Origin: Lachnospiraceae bacterium
GTDB taxonomy: Bacteria > Bacillota > Clostridia > Lachnospirales > Lachnospiraceae
NCBI GenBank assembly: GCA_910575035.1
Contig: CAJTDL010000002.1
Span: 56,964-120,963, forward strand
Length of the DNA: 64,000 nucleotides
Reading direction: 5' to 3'
Below, piece after piece: positions 1 to 11,149 of the stretch (the first letter of the stretch is position 1; every line of letters starts with the position of its first letter). The notes under the pieces are model-generated. The model was not told the DNA's origin. It did no database searches and saw nothing but the letters and a program-made list of their open reading frames with translations. A program made the position numbers and the translations under genes.

Positions 1-1383
1 ATCAAAGAGCTTTTTGATTATTCGGACGATGAAATTGTTGAGAACCTGATGCTTGACCTTCATCTCCAGTACGCCCTGCATACCACAAGCTTTGTGGAAC
101 AGCCTGTATCAGATAAAACCCTGAGCCGTTTCCGTAAAAGATGCTATGATTATGAAACACTTCACGGGGTGGACTTATATCATGACTGTGTAAAAGACCT
201 TAGCGGCAAAATAGCTAAAATCATGAAGCTAAACGGGCGCACCCGCCGCATGGATTCCCTTATGATAGAATCAAATATCCGTTTTCTGGGCCGTATGGGA
301 CTGATTTATACCTGCATACCAAAGCTGGTTGTTTATCTCACAAAAAAGCAGCCGGGTATCATTCCGGAACAACTGAAACATTATGCCGACCCGAATGACT
401 ATAACCGCATTTTCTGTCATCAGAGAAATGATGACATGGGGGCCATTATCCAGACGCTTCCCACAGACAGCGGCTGTCTGCTTCATCTGTGCGGAACAGA
501 TTTTGAAGACGTGACGGAGTACCAGCTTTTTACCAGATGCCTTTCTGACCAGACTGTTGTGGAAAATGAAAAACGCCGCATGAGGACAAAGGAAGACGGT
601 ACGATGAATTCGTCCGCACTCCAGAATCCTTCTGGCCCGGATGCCACTTACAGAAACAAGGCGGGTAAGCAGCACAGGGGATATTCTGCAAATATTGAGG
701 AAACGGTTGGCAAAAATGGTCCTGTTGTGACGGATTATCAGTATGGTAAAAACACCCATACAGACAGTCAGTTTCTCCAGGAATCTCTTTCGGCAATGGA
801 AAAATCGGAAGAAGAAATCATTCTGGTTACAGATGGCGGTTATGACGGGCAGGGCAACATTGCACTTGCAAAAGAAAAGAATATCCGCCTGGTAACAACA
901 GCCTTAATCGGCAAAGAAGCCCCTGATGCACTGGCAGATTTTGAATTTAATGAAGATGGCACGCGTCTGCTGAAATGCGCAGCGGGCCACGTCCCAATCA
1001 GCCAGAGCTATACAAAATCAACAAGGCAATGCAGGGTATCATTTGGCAGAAATCATTGTGCCGGTTGTCCTTATCAGGAACAATGCCGTCCAAAGATATA
1101 CAAAAAAGTCGCTTCATTTATCACTTCAAAAAATGCATCTAACAGGGCAAAAAGTCAGCGGTACATGCAGGGTGAAGAATTTAGCAGTCTGGCACGGTTA
1201 AGAAACGGCGTGGAAACAGTTCCTTCCAGTCTTCGGAAAAATTACCATCTGGACAGCCTTCCAAGAGGAAGGCAGCGAGGGAAATTTTTCTTTGGAAGTA
1301 AAATAGCAGCTTTGAATTTCAGAAAGCTCTTCGGATTTCGGAAGGGACTGGGAAACTATGCCCAAAATCCTGTATTAGTATAG
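1..1383 (+). mobile_element. IS1182-type transposase, 5' end outside window
   Basis: The reading frame is open from base 1, so the gene starts before the window; the first internal Met is at 49. It resembles IS1182/DUF772-type DDE transposases, which cut and join IS ends. Visible landmarks are the N-terminal segment VSDKTLSRFRKR typical of DUF772, a strand-plus-acid motif VTDGGYDGQ about 260 residues after Met49, and a cysteine cluster HCAGCPYQEQC at about residues 335-347. The C-terminus looks complete and ends in TAG at 1381-1383. The right end of the element should lie between 1384 and 1522, possibly at the TTTTGACCCC near 1501, but its partner end is not in the window. It is inserted directly downstream of the collagen-like gene. 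The family call is from recognition, not a search. Confidence 0.85.
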
Positions 1384-1522
1384 AAAACACACTAAAAGTA
1401 TGCCAATGCATTTGGAGAAAAGGTGCCTCTTATAAGAAATCTACTGTGAAATATTACATTTTCAAGGTTCTACGAGTATTCAGCCATAGAAAACTCTATG
1501 TTTTGACCCCAGCATCATATCA

Positions 1523-3238
<1,716 letters not shown>

Positions 3239-3242
<4 letters not shown>

Positions 3243-4315
3243 GAAACCTGCAGACTGTCAAAGTACTGTTTATTATATAAATATGCCCTGGAATAGGGCT
3301 TACAGGCTCCTGCCCTTTCATTGTATTCTTTCGCTTTCATTCGGTCTCCTAGTTTGTCAAAACATACACATAACTGTAAAAGCGGGACATAATCATAGCA
3401 ATCCGGCAGTACAAACCCACCTGAGCATTCATTTTTAGGCCTGCTCAGCGCAGTTTCATACCAATACACAGCAATATGGTAATTCCCATGCTCTAAAAAG
3501 TATTTCCCAATTTCGCAGCATATTTCAGCTCTTGGCAAATCAAAGCTCATGCTGCGCAAAAGAGTATTTAATGCGGACTGCTCCTGTCCCAAACAGGAAT
3601 AACAGTCAGCACAGACCGAACAAGCTTCTATTTTATTTTCGATCCATCCTTCCGATAAAAGCAAAAATTGTTCCAACACGGAAACAGCCTCTTCATACTG
3701 TTTGTGATAATATAACTCCCGCCCATAATAGTATCGCTGCCGGGGATCCAATTCCTTTCCCTCTTCCAGCATCTTCCTATATATGTTCAGATTCCGGTCA
3801 GGATCTCCAGCATTTATTTTTTTATGGCTAATCGCAATATCAGAGTAAACGATGTTGCCGCTGGGCGGAATTATTTCATGAACTGCGCCGAGCCAGCGGT
3901 ATTGGGAATCGTTTCTAATCCACCTTTCCCGGAAATAAGAAAAAGAAGGTTTGCCTGCTTCATCAAAAGAAGTATTATACTTCATCATTACAATATCCAC
4001 ATCCGATAACAAAGTCTGTTTTAACTGTAAAAATTTATCCTTTTCCGTTTCTTCCAGAATATCATCGGCATCCATCCACATACAATATTCCATAGACGCC
4101 TTGGAAAAAGAATAGTTTCTGGCATCAGAAAAATCATCTTTCCAAAGATATGAATACACCTTTTCTGTATAATTTGACGCTATTTCTACCGTACAGTCCA
4201 CCGACCCGGTGTCTACAACAATAATTTCATCTACAAGTCCTGCCACGCTGTCAAGGCAGCGTGCAATATGCATTTCCTCGTTTTTGACAATCATGCAAAG
4301 GCTTATTGTCGGCAT
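3239..4315 (-). CDS. Family 2 glycosyltransferase with TPR-like tail
   Basis: This 358-residue protein opens with a GT-A type fold: PTISLCMIVKNEE, then IIVVDTGSVDCT, then WMDADD at about residues 79-84 as the likely metal/nucleotide-sugar motif. The second half (from about residue 185) has TPR-like helices, for example YYYGRELYYHKQYEEAVSVLEQF. That layout belongs to GT2 enzymes that modify proteins, including the SunS type that puts sugar on cysteine. No membrane segment is seen, so it should act in the cytoplasm. It starts 27 bases after the upstream collagen-like gene, with GGAGGGAGG just before the ATG, so the two are probably one operon. Its likely substrate is one or both neighbouring collagen-like proteins; this is inference from context. 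The C-terminal half has many Cys residues. Confidence 0.82.
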
Positions 4316-4342
4316 ATTGGTTCCTCCCTCCTCTTTGAATTA

Positions 4343-5623
4343 TTACCCGCCAAGCTTTTCTATGCTCAGGTTCATATTGATTTTAGAAGCGCCTGCGGAA
4401 GAATCCCATTCAAAAAACAGTGTGGATGCACTGGGGATTTCGATTATAAAATATCTTGATATCACAAGCATTTCTTTCCGCTTATCTGCCTCTGCATATG
4501 CACTATAAACCGTCTGCATACAGTCATTGAAAATAGGGGTAAGCTTTATAAAGCCGCGCCTTTTTATTTCCGCAGATAAATAATAATAAACTGCATAACG
4601 ACCGGGAGCCAGCAATACAGAATAGTCATTGCAAAGAGATATATTTTGGGTTACATCCGAAATCTCTATTTTAAGCGGAAGGCTGGCGTTTTCCGGCAAA
4701 ATAAGATCCCGCGCTATAAATGATGCAACTATACTGTTTTGCGGATAGCCAGGAGGTCCCGCCGGGCCACGTGCGCCAATCTCTCCTCTTGGCCCTTGTG
4801 GGCCTGTTGCGCCCTGCGGCCCTTGTGGGCCCGTGACTCCTTGTGGGCCAGTCTCTCCGCGCTCACCGGGACAGCCTGGCGGGCCCGGCTCTCCTTTCGG
4901 CCCTTGTGGCCCCGGCTCCCCGCGTTCGCCGGGACAGCCTGGCGGGCCCGGTTCTCCTTTCGGCCCTTGTGGCCCCGGCTCCCCGCGTTCGCCAGGGCAT
5001 CCTGATGGACCTGGCTCTCCTTTCGAGCCCTGTGGACCTGGCTCTCCACATCCACCAGGACAACCCAACAGACTAGATTCTACTCTTAGTTTCTGTGACC
5101 CAAACTCACTTTTTTCACCGGAACAGCCTGGCAAACCTGGCTCTCCTTTCAGCTCTTGTGAACCCGGTTCTCTGCATTCACCAGAACAGCCTGGCAGATC
5201 GGATTCTTCTCTTGGTTTCTGTAAGCCAAACTCGCTGCTTTCGCCGAAACAGCCTGGCGGAACCATCTCTTCTTTCGGATCTTGTGAACCAGGTTCTTTA
5301 CATTCACCGAAGCAGCCTGGCAAATCGGATTCTTCTCTTGGTTTCTGCGGACTATACTCTCCGCATCCACTGGGGCAGCCTGATAATTCCGGTTTTATCG
5401 GTTCAGAATCACAACAGCAAGAAGAATCACATTCATCCGATTCCGTTTTGTTTGCACACTGAGAAGGATCTGATGTAACCGCATTTGCCGTAGGAACACA
5501 ATTTGATGAGGGCTGTGCGGTATTTTGATTATAATTTCTATTGGATTCCCTTCTCACGCCAAACAGATTCGGTGGCTGAAACAGCCAATTAATATTAAAA
5601 TTATTCAATGAAAACCACCTCAT
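4343..5623 (-). CDS. Collagen-like protein with 21-residue Cys repeats
   Basis: This 426-residue protein has a Cys-rich head ([12 protein letters not shown] at about 62-73), nine 21-residue repeats at residues 81-269, a further short Gly-X-Y stretch to about 290, and a 131-residue C-terminal domain from about 296 ([22 protein letters not shown]...). That domain looks like the jelly-roll trimerization heads of clostridial collagen-like proteins. Each repeat carries one GC(P/F/S)G motif. Copies near the C-terminus keep perfect Gly-X-Y; copies near the N-terminus have lost many glycines. No signal peptide or membrane segment is evident. ATG at 5623 lacks a strong ribosome site of its own; TTG at 5608 behind AGGTGG is an alternative start. 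It is the first gene of a probable operon with the glycosyltransferase. Confidence 0.8.
   Translation of the reverse strand: MRWFSLNNFNINWLFQPPNLFGVRRESNRNYNQNTAQPSSNCVPTANAVTSDPSQCANKTESDECDSSCCCDSEPIKPELSGCPSGCGEYSPQKPREESDLPGCFGECKEPGSQDPKEEMVPPGCFGESSEFGLQKPREESDLPGCSGECREPGSQELKGEPGLPGCSGEKSEFGSQKLRVESSLLGCPGGCGEPGPQGSKGEPGPSGCPGERGEPGPQGPKGEPGPPGCPGERGEPGPQGPKGEPGPPGCPGERGETGPQGVTGPQGPQGATGPQGPRGEIGARGPAGPPGYPQNSIVASFIARDLILPENASLPLKIEISDVTQNISLCNDYSVLLAPGRYAVYYYLSAEIKRRGFIKLTPIFNDCMQTVYSAYAEADKRKEMLVISRYFIIEIPSASTLFFEWDSSAGASKINMNLSIEKLGG
4817..5383 (-). repeat. Nine tandem 63-bp coding repeats (21 aa each)
   Basis: Nine consecutive units of exactly 21 codons in perfect register, each starting (P/S/L)GC. 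Units 2-3 and 4-5 resemble each other as pairs, so there is a 126-bp higher-order period (CKEPGSQ/SSEFGLQ alternating). Units 6-9 are nearly identical collagen triplets ([20 protein letters not shown] type). Confidence 0.85.
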
Positions 5624-5794
5624 TCCTATCTGGTTTTGAGTGATGATACATTATCCTACCTCTTACAATCGCTCCACAAAAGATATCCTATTGGAATTCC
5701 TGAAGGATATAATAAATTATATGCATAAAATATAATTTTGCTTTTGAAGCTTACCATCCTTGGCTAGAATATCTGTATCCCAGCCTGCCATAAG

Positions 5795-5840
5795 AAAAGG
5801 CCTCCTATGATTTTTATTTTATCATAGGAGGCCTTCCCCT
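5795..5840 (-). terminator. Strong hairpin terminator, minus strand
   Basis: A perfect 15-bp stem (5797-5811 with 5821-5835) and a 9-base AT loop. Read on the minus strand it is followed by TTTTCTTA. It sits inside the truncated sigma-factor reading frame and would end transcripts arriving from the metal-transport genes. Confidence 0.85.
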
Positions 5841-5973
5841 TTCCTTTTGTTTTTACTCTGACTGCCTGAAAGAATGTTTCCTGCGTCAATTCTTCTGTAA
5901 GCCTGCTGTCCTGTGTTAAACCGCAGAGATATTTATAAACCATCTGGGCATTTTTCCGATATATTCCATCCAT
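5841..5973 (-). pseudogene. Sigma-70 family factor, N-terminal fragment
   Basis: The first 38 or so residues (MDGIYRKNAQMVYKYLCGL, then LTEELTQETFFQAV) match the region 2 start of small ECF-like sigma factors in this bacterial group. After FFQAV the similarity stops and the frame runs into a terminator hairpin, so the DNA-binding half is missing. It is probably a remnant left by a deletion. No other part of the gene is found nearby. It cannot work as a sigma factor as it stands. Confidence 0.65.
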
Positions 5974-6107
5974 TTTTCTTTATACACATCTGCACCTCAT
6001 TTTGTTAGTTCCTTTTAAGTGCGGTTTGTTACAAATAGTTTAAGAAAATTTTTAAAGCCAATTCCATACTTTTTTTATCATTTCCGCAACTCTTTCCCCT
6101 CATTTCT

Positions 6108-6890
6108 TTATCCCAACGCCACATCAAGCGCCATCATAACCGTAAAACCTGCCGCAAACAGAACTGTCCCCACATTGGAATGTTTCCCCGCTGACATCTC
6201 CGGGATCAGTTCTTCCACTACCACATAGACCATGGCTCCGGCCGCAAAGCTCAAAAGATATGGCAAGAACGGGATGACAAAACCTGCTGCCAGTATCGTC
6301 AGCACTGCTCCTATCGGCTCCACTGCACCAGAAAGCACACCATACAGAAATGCCCTTCCTTTGCTGATGCCCTCTGCCCGCAGGGGCATGGAGATAATCG
6401 CCCCTTCTGGGAAATTCTGTATCGCAATCCCAAGGGAAAGCGTCAAGGCGCCCATGGCGGTAATCCCGGCGTCTCCGGAAATCCACCCAGCATAGACTAC
6501 GCCCACAGCCATGCCTTCCGGCAGGTTATGGATGGTTACCGCAAGCACCAGCATGGTTGTCTTCTGCAGGCTACTTAGGGGACCCTCAGCTTTACTGCTG
6601 TTCATGTGCAGATGGGGAACCGTCCGGTCCAAAACCAGCAGGAACAGAATACCTACCCAAAAACCAATGGCCGCAGGGATAAACGACAGCTTCCCCATAG
6701 CCCCCGACTTCTCCATTGCAGGGATGAGCAGGCTCCAGATGGAAGCAGCCACCATAACGCCCGCCGCAAATCCTGTCAAGGCTCTCTGCAGCATGGGATT
6801 CAGCTTATTTTTCATAAACATCACACAGGCAGATCCAAACATCGTCCCAAAGAACGGTATCAGGATGCCCTGAAGGACTTCTATCTGCAT
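6108..6890 (-). CDS. ZIP-family divalent metal transporter
   Basis: A 260-residue, very hydrophobic protein with about eight membrane helices and both ZIP signature helices: HNLPEGMAVGV and QNFPEGAIISMPL. These hold the His/Glu/Asn ligands of the intramembrane metal site. ZIP/GufA proteins move Zn, Fe or Mn into the cytoplasm. A His-containing loop (VPHLHMNSS) lies between helices 3 and 4, as usual for the family. I place the start at ATG 6890 (MQIEVLQG) behind GGGGGTG; the longer open frame upstream overlaps a separate small HMA gene read in another frame. The pair is preceded by a palindrome at 7095 that may be a metal-regulator site. Which metal it carries cannot be told from sequence. Confidence 0.88.
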   Translation of the reverse strand: MQIEVLQGILIPFFGTMFGSACVMFMKNKLNPMLQRALTGFAAGVMVAASIWSLLIPAMEKSGAMGKLSFIPAAIGFWVGILFLLVLDRTVPHLHMNSSKAEGPLSSLQKTTMLVLAVTIHNLPEGMAVGVVYAGWISGDAGITAMGALTLSLGIAIQNFPEGAIISMPLRAEGISKGRAFLYGVLSGAVEPIGAVLTILAAGFVIPFLPYLLSFAAGAMVYVVVEELIPEMSAGKHSNVGTVLFAAGFTVMMALDVALG

Positions 6891-6901
6891 GGCATCACCC
6901 C

Positions 6902-7018
6902 CTAAACAATGAGAAACAGCACCTTTTTCACCTGAAAGGCATTCCTTACAGCCTCGTTGATATGCGCCTGGCACATACCACAGGCCATTCCTTCTATGTC
7001 CACTGTTATTTTCACCAT
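6902..7018 (-). CDS. Short heavy-metal-associated (HMA) protein, probably truncated
   Basis: A 38-codon frame with a good ribosome site (GGAGGAAG) encodes MVKITVDIEGMACGMCQAH followed by INEAVRNAFQVKKV and then a hydrophobic tail and stop. GMACGMC is the CxxC metal-binding loop of HMA/CopZ-like domains. Full HMA domains have about 65-70 residues; here the second half is missing, so it is either a shortened gene or a frameshift remnant. It ends 11 bases before the ZIP gene and is read in another frame. Metal binding by a half domain is doubtful. Confidence 0.6.
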   Translation of the reverse strand: MVKITVDIEGMACGMCQAHINEAVRNAFQVKKVLFLIV

Positions 7019-7094
7019 AAAACTTCCTCCTTATGCTTCTCCAATACAAGTTGGCGGTAGATAACCCATATCTTTACACAATTTTGCCCTTTTA

Positions 7095-7108
7095 TTAGTT
7101 TTAACTAA
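7095..7108. promoter_or_regulatory. Palindrome upstream of metal genes, possible operator
   Basis: TTAGTT-TT-AACTAA is a perfect 6+6 palindrome about 80 bases upstream of the HMA/ZIP pair. It resembles the TTAG...CTAA style of DtxR/IdeR-type operators. No regulator gene of that family is in the window, so the assignment is a guess from motif and position. Confidence 0.35.
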
Positions 7109-7168
7109 CTCAATTCCAATTATACCTCTTATGCATTGTTTTTATCATAAGATAGAATTAATAGCCCT

Positions 7169-7670
7169 TCAAACCCATCTTGCACCGTGAACCAATACCA
7201 GCACTTTAATCGGGAAATTCATACTTGCTTGCATAGCAAATATGCCATCAACTGTAAGGCGTACCAGTTCCATCCAATCATCTACCACTGCGCCCGTGGC
7301 AAAAAAATCGGCTAATTCAGGAGTGAATCCGTCATTACCTATTCTGTAAAAATCAACGCCAGAATCTGCAGCACTGCTGCTGTAAAATACCTTTATCACT
7401 CCATTTTCATAAAGAGAAAAATCCGCCCTGTATCCAAACTCCATTTCTGGAAAAATATGAACCGCATTCGTCCCGTCGTAACCATATAATCATAATTCCA
7501 AGGGGAAAAAGCGGGATTTGATACTCCGTTTTCTCCGCCTGCAATTATAAGTTCCATTGTCCCATTTCCATCTATAATTATAAAATGCGTAACAGATGTC
7601 CTGTTTATGGGTACGGATTTCAAGGATCATTTGGAATTTCTTTCCCAACTGCATTAGGCTCCGTTTGCAC
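7169..7670 (-). pseudogene. Unknown gene broken by two frameshifts
   Basis: Three frames join into one plausible protein: a first piece ending TEPNAVGKEIPNDP (about 7670-7630), a middle piece SVPINRTSVTHFIIIDGN... (7623-7470) and a last piece reading YGYDGTNAVHIFPEMEFGYR then ADFSLYENGVIKVFYSSSAA, to 7169. Breaks lie near 7625 and near 7470-7480. I do not recognise the family; it looks like a soluble beta-rich protein. It follows the methylase gene almost directly on the same strand, so it may have been the last gene of that operon. Confidence 0.5.
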
Positions 7671-7673
7671 TTA

Positions 7674-10214
7674 TTATATGCGGCTTAAGCTAATGTCATA
7701 ATACATCAGGATGTTTGGATCCTCCTGAACAGCCTGCCCCGGAAGGCGCTCCGCCATATCCACGATAGCCTGGTAATTCTTGTCTTTCCACAGGCGTGCA
7801 AAACCTACACGGATAGCTTCTGAACGGAAGAGCCTTAGCTTACCTTTTGATATAAGATAACCTTCAAACTCTTTCCAGAGCTTCTTTTCACGAAGTTTTG
7901 CAACATCACCCTCTTTGCAAATATCAGGGATATACCAACGCCCTTTTTCATCCTGTAGGAAGTTCTCCTCAAGCAATATCTGTAATTCAGGCATACTCTC
8001 ATATTTATCCACCACTTTAACTTCCTGCATAAACTGCGGCTGTAATTCAGCATAAGTTTTTGGCTCATCTAATCTCTGATATAGCCATGCTATCGCCGAT
8101 TTCTCATTTGTGACAAACAGCCCGAACTGGATAGGTTCTACATCCATCTTTATTCTGGCAGTATCATATTCATATACCTGATCCGCTAGGAAATACATAC
8201 TATCCCGTTGCAAATATCTTTCTTCAAGCCCCTTATAAAAATCAGCCGAATCAATAGGAACTGGCAGCCCATTCATAATGTGATACGCAACCATCCTATC
8301 AAACAATAAGAACGCTTGACGATCCGCGATCATATCAATTTTCCCATTCTTATCCGTATCCGCTACAATTGGCAGATTCGAAAGATGCTGTTCTACAAAG
8401 GACCAGGCAGTCTCTTCTGTACCAGCCTTTGACAAGAACTCCCGATGGAAAGTTCCCTTCGGCTTATACGCAGAAATCACTAAATCTTGTTTGACAGCGC
8501 TAGTAGTTGTAACCTGCTTAAAACTACCGCCTTGTTTATCAAGAGTCCTAACATCAGCAACTATAAATCCAGACCTTTGGAGCGCTTCTTGTATCGCATT
8601 CCAAACAGCATTTTTTGAATTGTGGAACTCCACAGTCATCCAACGATTAGGTTTTAAGACCCTATAATATTCTGAGAAACATTTCGCCATCATTTCCTGA
8701 TATTCCGGCAAAGCTTTCCCCATAGTTGGATTGATAACTGCCTCATATTTCTGATTTGTCAGAATCCCTAACCACGCTTCCCAAAGAAAGCTAAGCTCTG
8801 AATAATTTAAATTGTCGCCAAATGGAGGATCTGTAAATATATAGTCACAAGAATTATCATTTATTGGCAAATTGGTTGCAGAGCCAGTGGAAATACAATA
8901 CACATTTCCTTGATTATATTTTAAGGCGTCTGCAAATTTTACAACTTTACCACTATATGCATGGAATGGATTAGCCTCGCTTACCATAGAAGAAACATAC
9001 ATTGTGCCACTCAAGGGATTAAATGGGAACGATACCTGCGGACGGAAGCGGTTCATCTTGCTTATATTGATAATTTGGCTTGTAAACATGATCTTAAGCA
9101 GGTCTGAGTTCCCCTGGCCTTTTATTAAATCAAATATTTTAGCAAGCACATACAAAGTTCGCTTGTAGAAAAAATGATGGACGTGCGTAATACCAATTTT
9201 GTCATTCCTCCTACTTTCTTTTCCTTCGCAAAGCCGAACTGTTGGATACCAATACGGGATTTTTGCTGATTCAATCTTCTCAATAATTCTTAAGTCGTTA
9301 TGATCTGGCTTTTTATCATACCGTTTATTACCAAGTTCATACCTAATCAGAACTGGTTTTTGCTTTATGATGTTATGCACCTCTCCCAAACCATCATCAA
9401 AATATGATTCAAAAGCTCTTTCGCAATCGTTCTTTTTGAGCTTTGCCCTACAAGAAGGGCATAAAAAACTATCACGAACCTTTCCTGTATCCGGATCAGC
9501 CGCTACATCATAAAAAACGATTTCTTCCGCACAATGAGGGCAGATGAATACATCAGACCATACGGTGTAAACTATCTTTCCCTTTTCTGGAACAAGGCAC
9601 GCTATGCCAGTATCTATGGGTTCCGTTTCATACATCCAGCTACATTCTTTTTCAGCTAAAGCCAAAACCTTTTTAGCTTCTTCAACAAACTCCATAACAT
9701 TAATGTCAGCATTATAATTCTTACTAATAAATGTAGCTATCGGCGACAAATCAGAAATCACCGGATATCTTCTGCCCCATTTTACATATGGCATCTCCAT
9801 ATCAATTAAGGCTCTGAACGCATTCTCCGGATGCTCACACATATTAGCTGCAACACCCGTCATACCAGTACCGCAAAATCCATCAAGTACGATATCTCCG
9901 GGCTTGGTGTAATGAAGGATATACCGCATGATAGCCTTATAAGGCACTTTAGTATGATATGTATGTGCATTATAAACAGCGTCTGATTTTCCTTCGCTGA
10001 CATCAGCTGCAAACGGTTCACATTTGTAGCCGTCTGTTGCCTCATCATATTGCGATCCATTTTCAGCTATAAAATCCTTAATAAACGGATTGGGACAAAC
10101 CGTATAATATGGCGGGTCTGAAAGCTCAATGATGTATTTATCGTCAGCAATCGGAAATCCTTCTATATTCCGAACTTTATCTATGTCTGCTTTTGTTAAT
10201 CTGTTTTTATCCAT
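7674..10214 (-). CDS. Adenine-type DNA methylase with zinc ribbon
   Basis: An 846-residue protein that should transfer methyl from S-adenosylmethionine to DNA. It has a first DPPY at residues 33-36, a SAM-binding motif I (VLDGFCGTGMTGVA, about 109-122), a zinc ribbon (CPHC at about 225, CPSC at about 255) and a second catalytic-type motif FTDPPFGDNLNYSE at about 458-470. This layout matches the large COG1743/DUF1156-like methylases found in BREX- or Pgl-like defence loci. It starts 12 bases after the nuclease-like gene, with GGGGGATT before the ATG, so the two are co-transcribed. Its first 50 residues have a close paralogue fragment at 16670-16876. It probably marks self DNA for the cassette; target site unknown. 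Confidence 0.85.
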   Translation of the reverse strand: MDKNRLTKADIDKVRNIEGFPIADDKYIIELSDPPYYTVCPNPFIKDFIAENGSQYDEATDGYKCEPFAADVSEGKSDAVYNAHTYHTKVPYKAIMRYILHYTKPGDIVLDGFCGTGMTGVAANMCEHPENAFRALIDMEMPYVKWGRRYPVISDLSPIATFISKNYNADINVMEFVEEAKKVLALAEKECSWMYETEPIDTGIACLVPEKGKIVYTVWSDVFICPHCAEEIVFYDVAADPDTGKVRDSFLCPSCRAKLKKNDCERAFESYFDDGLGEVHNIIKQKPVLIRYELGNKRYDKKPDHNDLRIIEKIESAKIPYWYPTVRLCEGKESRRNDKIGITHVHHFFYKRTLYVLAKIFDLIKGQGNSDLLKIMFTSQIINISKMNRFRPQVSFPFNPLSGTMYVSSMVSEANPFHAYSGKVVKFADALKYNQGNVYCISTGSATNLPINDNSCDYIFTDPPFGDNLNYSELSFLWEAWLGILTNQKYEAVINPTMGKALPEYQEMMAKCFSEYYRVLKPNRWMTVEFHNSKNAVWNAIQEALQRSGFIVADVRTLDKQGGSFKQVTTTSAVKQDLVISAYKPKGTFHREFLSKAGTEETAWSFVEQHLSNLPIVADTDKNGKIDMIADRQAFLLFDRMVAYHIMNGLPVPIDSADFYKGLEERYLQRDSMYFLADQVYEYDTARIKMDVEPIQFGLFVTNEKSAIAWLYQRLDEPKTYAELQPQFMQEVKVVDKYESMPELQILLEENFLQDEKGRWYIPDICKEGDVAKLREKKLWKEFEGYLISKGKLRLFRSEAIRVGFARLWKDKNYQAIVDMAERLPGQAVQEDPNILMYYDISLSRI

Positions 10215-10226
10215 TTTTTAATCCCC

Positions 10227-10937
10227 CTACAGCCAGTTTAGAAAATTACTAAATGTCATAAATATAGTATTATCAGGTGCTTTTCCTGACTGTATTAAAT
10301 CTACTTGCTTATGTGTTAAAGAAAACAGACATACATTTCCATTTGTCTTCAAATCACTTCCAACCTTATCCGTTGTATTCGCACAAACTACATAATAATC
10401 AACACCCAAATCTTGTGCGCTCTCTACAATTTTATGAAAAGCGCGGGCTCCCTCTGCTCCTTGCCATGAAGGCCTCTTTCTCATCTGAGATATTAGATAT
10501 CTTGCCCTTTCATGGGAATAAAAATCCATATAGAAAGTAGTCAACTCAAAGCCTTTATATGATGAACCGTTATACCAAACATAATCCAAATCCACCGTTG
10601 AAAAAGGCGATCCGACTATGTAATCATAGCTGCAGGCATACCGTTCCTGTATAAACGGCTCTAAGAACTTTGCTTCTGGTACTAAGGCATGCGGCCTCTT
10701 AGTGAAATTCAAATAAAAGGAAGGCAAGTGCGCTTTGCTTCCTGGCCTACTATCCATTACAACATTAATTTCATTTCTTGCATTCTTTTCATAAAGGTAT
10801 GCAATTATTTTATCATTTTTGATAAGGACTATCGGCCATGTGACATTGGAGAATCCATACTTTTTTACCAAAAAATCAATAATCGGTTTCTCACCCTTCC
10901 CTGTAGCATTTCTGTATTTAGGATTTGTTTGCGCCAT
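10227..10937 (-). CDS. Unknown protein in defence cassette, possibly nuclease-like
   Basis: A 236-residue soluble protein I do not recognise by name. The stretch VDLDYV (116-120) followed about 13 residues later by GFELTTFYMDF (129-139), a beta-hairpin with acidic residues, recalls the D...(E/D)xK core of PD-(D/E)XK restriction nucleases, although T replaces the usual K. Conserved-looking basic and aromatic residues surround it. It has a good ribosome site (GAGGTGAGG) and lies between the tail of a lost ATPase gene and the methylase on the same strand. A restriction partner of the methylase is a reasonable guess but not shown. Confidence 0.55.
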   Translation of the reverse strand: MAQTNPKYRNATGKGEKPIIDFLVKKYGFSNVTWPIVLIKNDKIIAYLYEKNARNEINVVMDSRPGSKAHLPSFYLNFTKRPHALVPEAKFLEPFIQERYACSYDYIVGSPFSTVDLDYVWYNGSSYKGFELTTFYMDFYSHERARYLISQMRKRPSWQGAEGARAFHKIVESAQDLGVDYYVVCANTTDKVGSDLKTNGNVCLFSLTHKQVDLIQSGKAPDNTIFMTFSNFLNWL

Positions 10938-10939
10938 TT

Positions 10940-11071
10940 TTAATCCTCACCTCGTTTAACGATTATTCTCAATTTTAAAGAATCCTTTCCCTTCATAATA
11001 TGAAGAAATAATAAGCTGTCACTCAAGGCATAAAAATCATTCTTGTCATCAATTGTGTAATTGCAGCGAAA
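10940..11071 (-). pseudogene. C-terminal remnant of a second DUF6079-like ATPase
   Basis: Directly upstream of the nuclease-like gene, a frame ending at 10940 reads MKGKDSLKLRIIVKRGED. It aligns with the last residues of the intact ATPase at 16879-20571 (TKGKDTGKLRIVVKRRESEE). Only about 43 codons remain in frame, back to a stop at 11072, and the similarity is clear only for the last 18 or so. The rest of that gene copy has been lost. Confidence 0.65.
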
Positions 11072-11149
11072 TTATACAAATATTTTGCTCAGGAAATTCT
11101 TGTGAACTAGGACGGCATAGCATACAATTTAGAAACAATTGATAGAATT

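Noticed and set aside
4817-5383. Tandem 63-bp repeat considered as a CRISPR array
   Set aside because: Units are contiguous coding repeats in one frame, with no unique spacers between identical repeats.
4833-5462. 209-codon proline-rich frame opposite the second collagen-like gene
   Set aside because: Same reason: the mirror of the GC-rich collagen repeats, not a gene.
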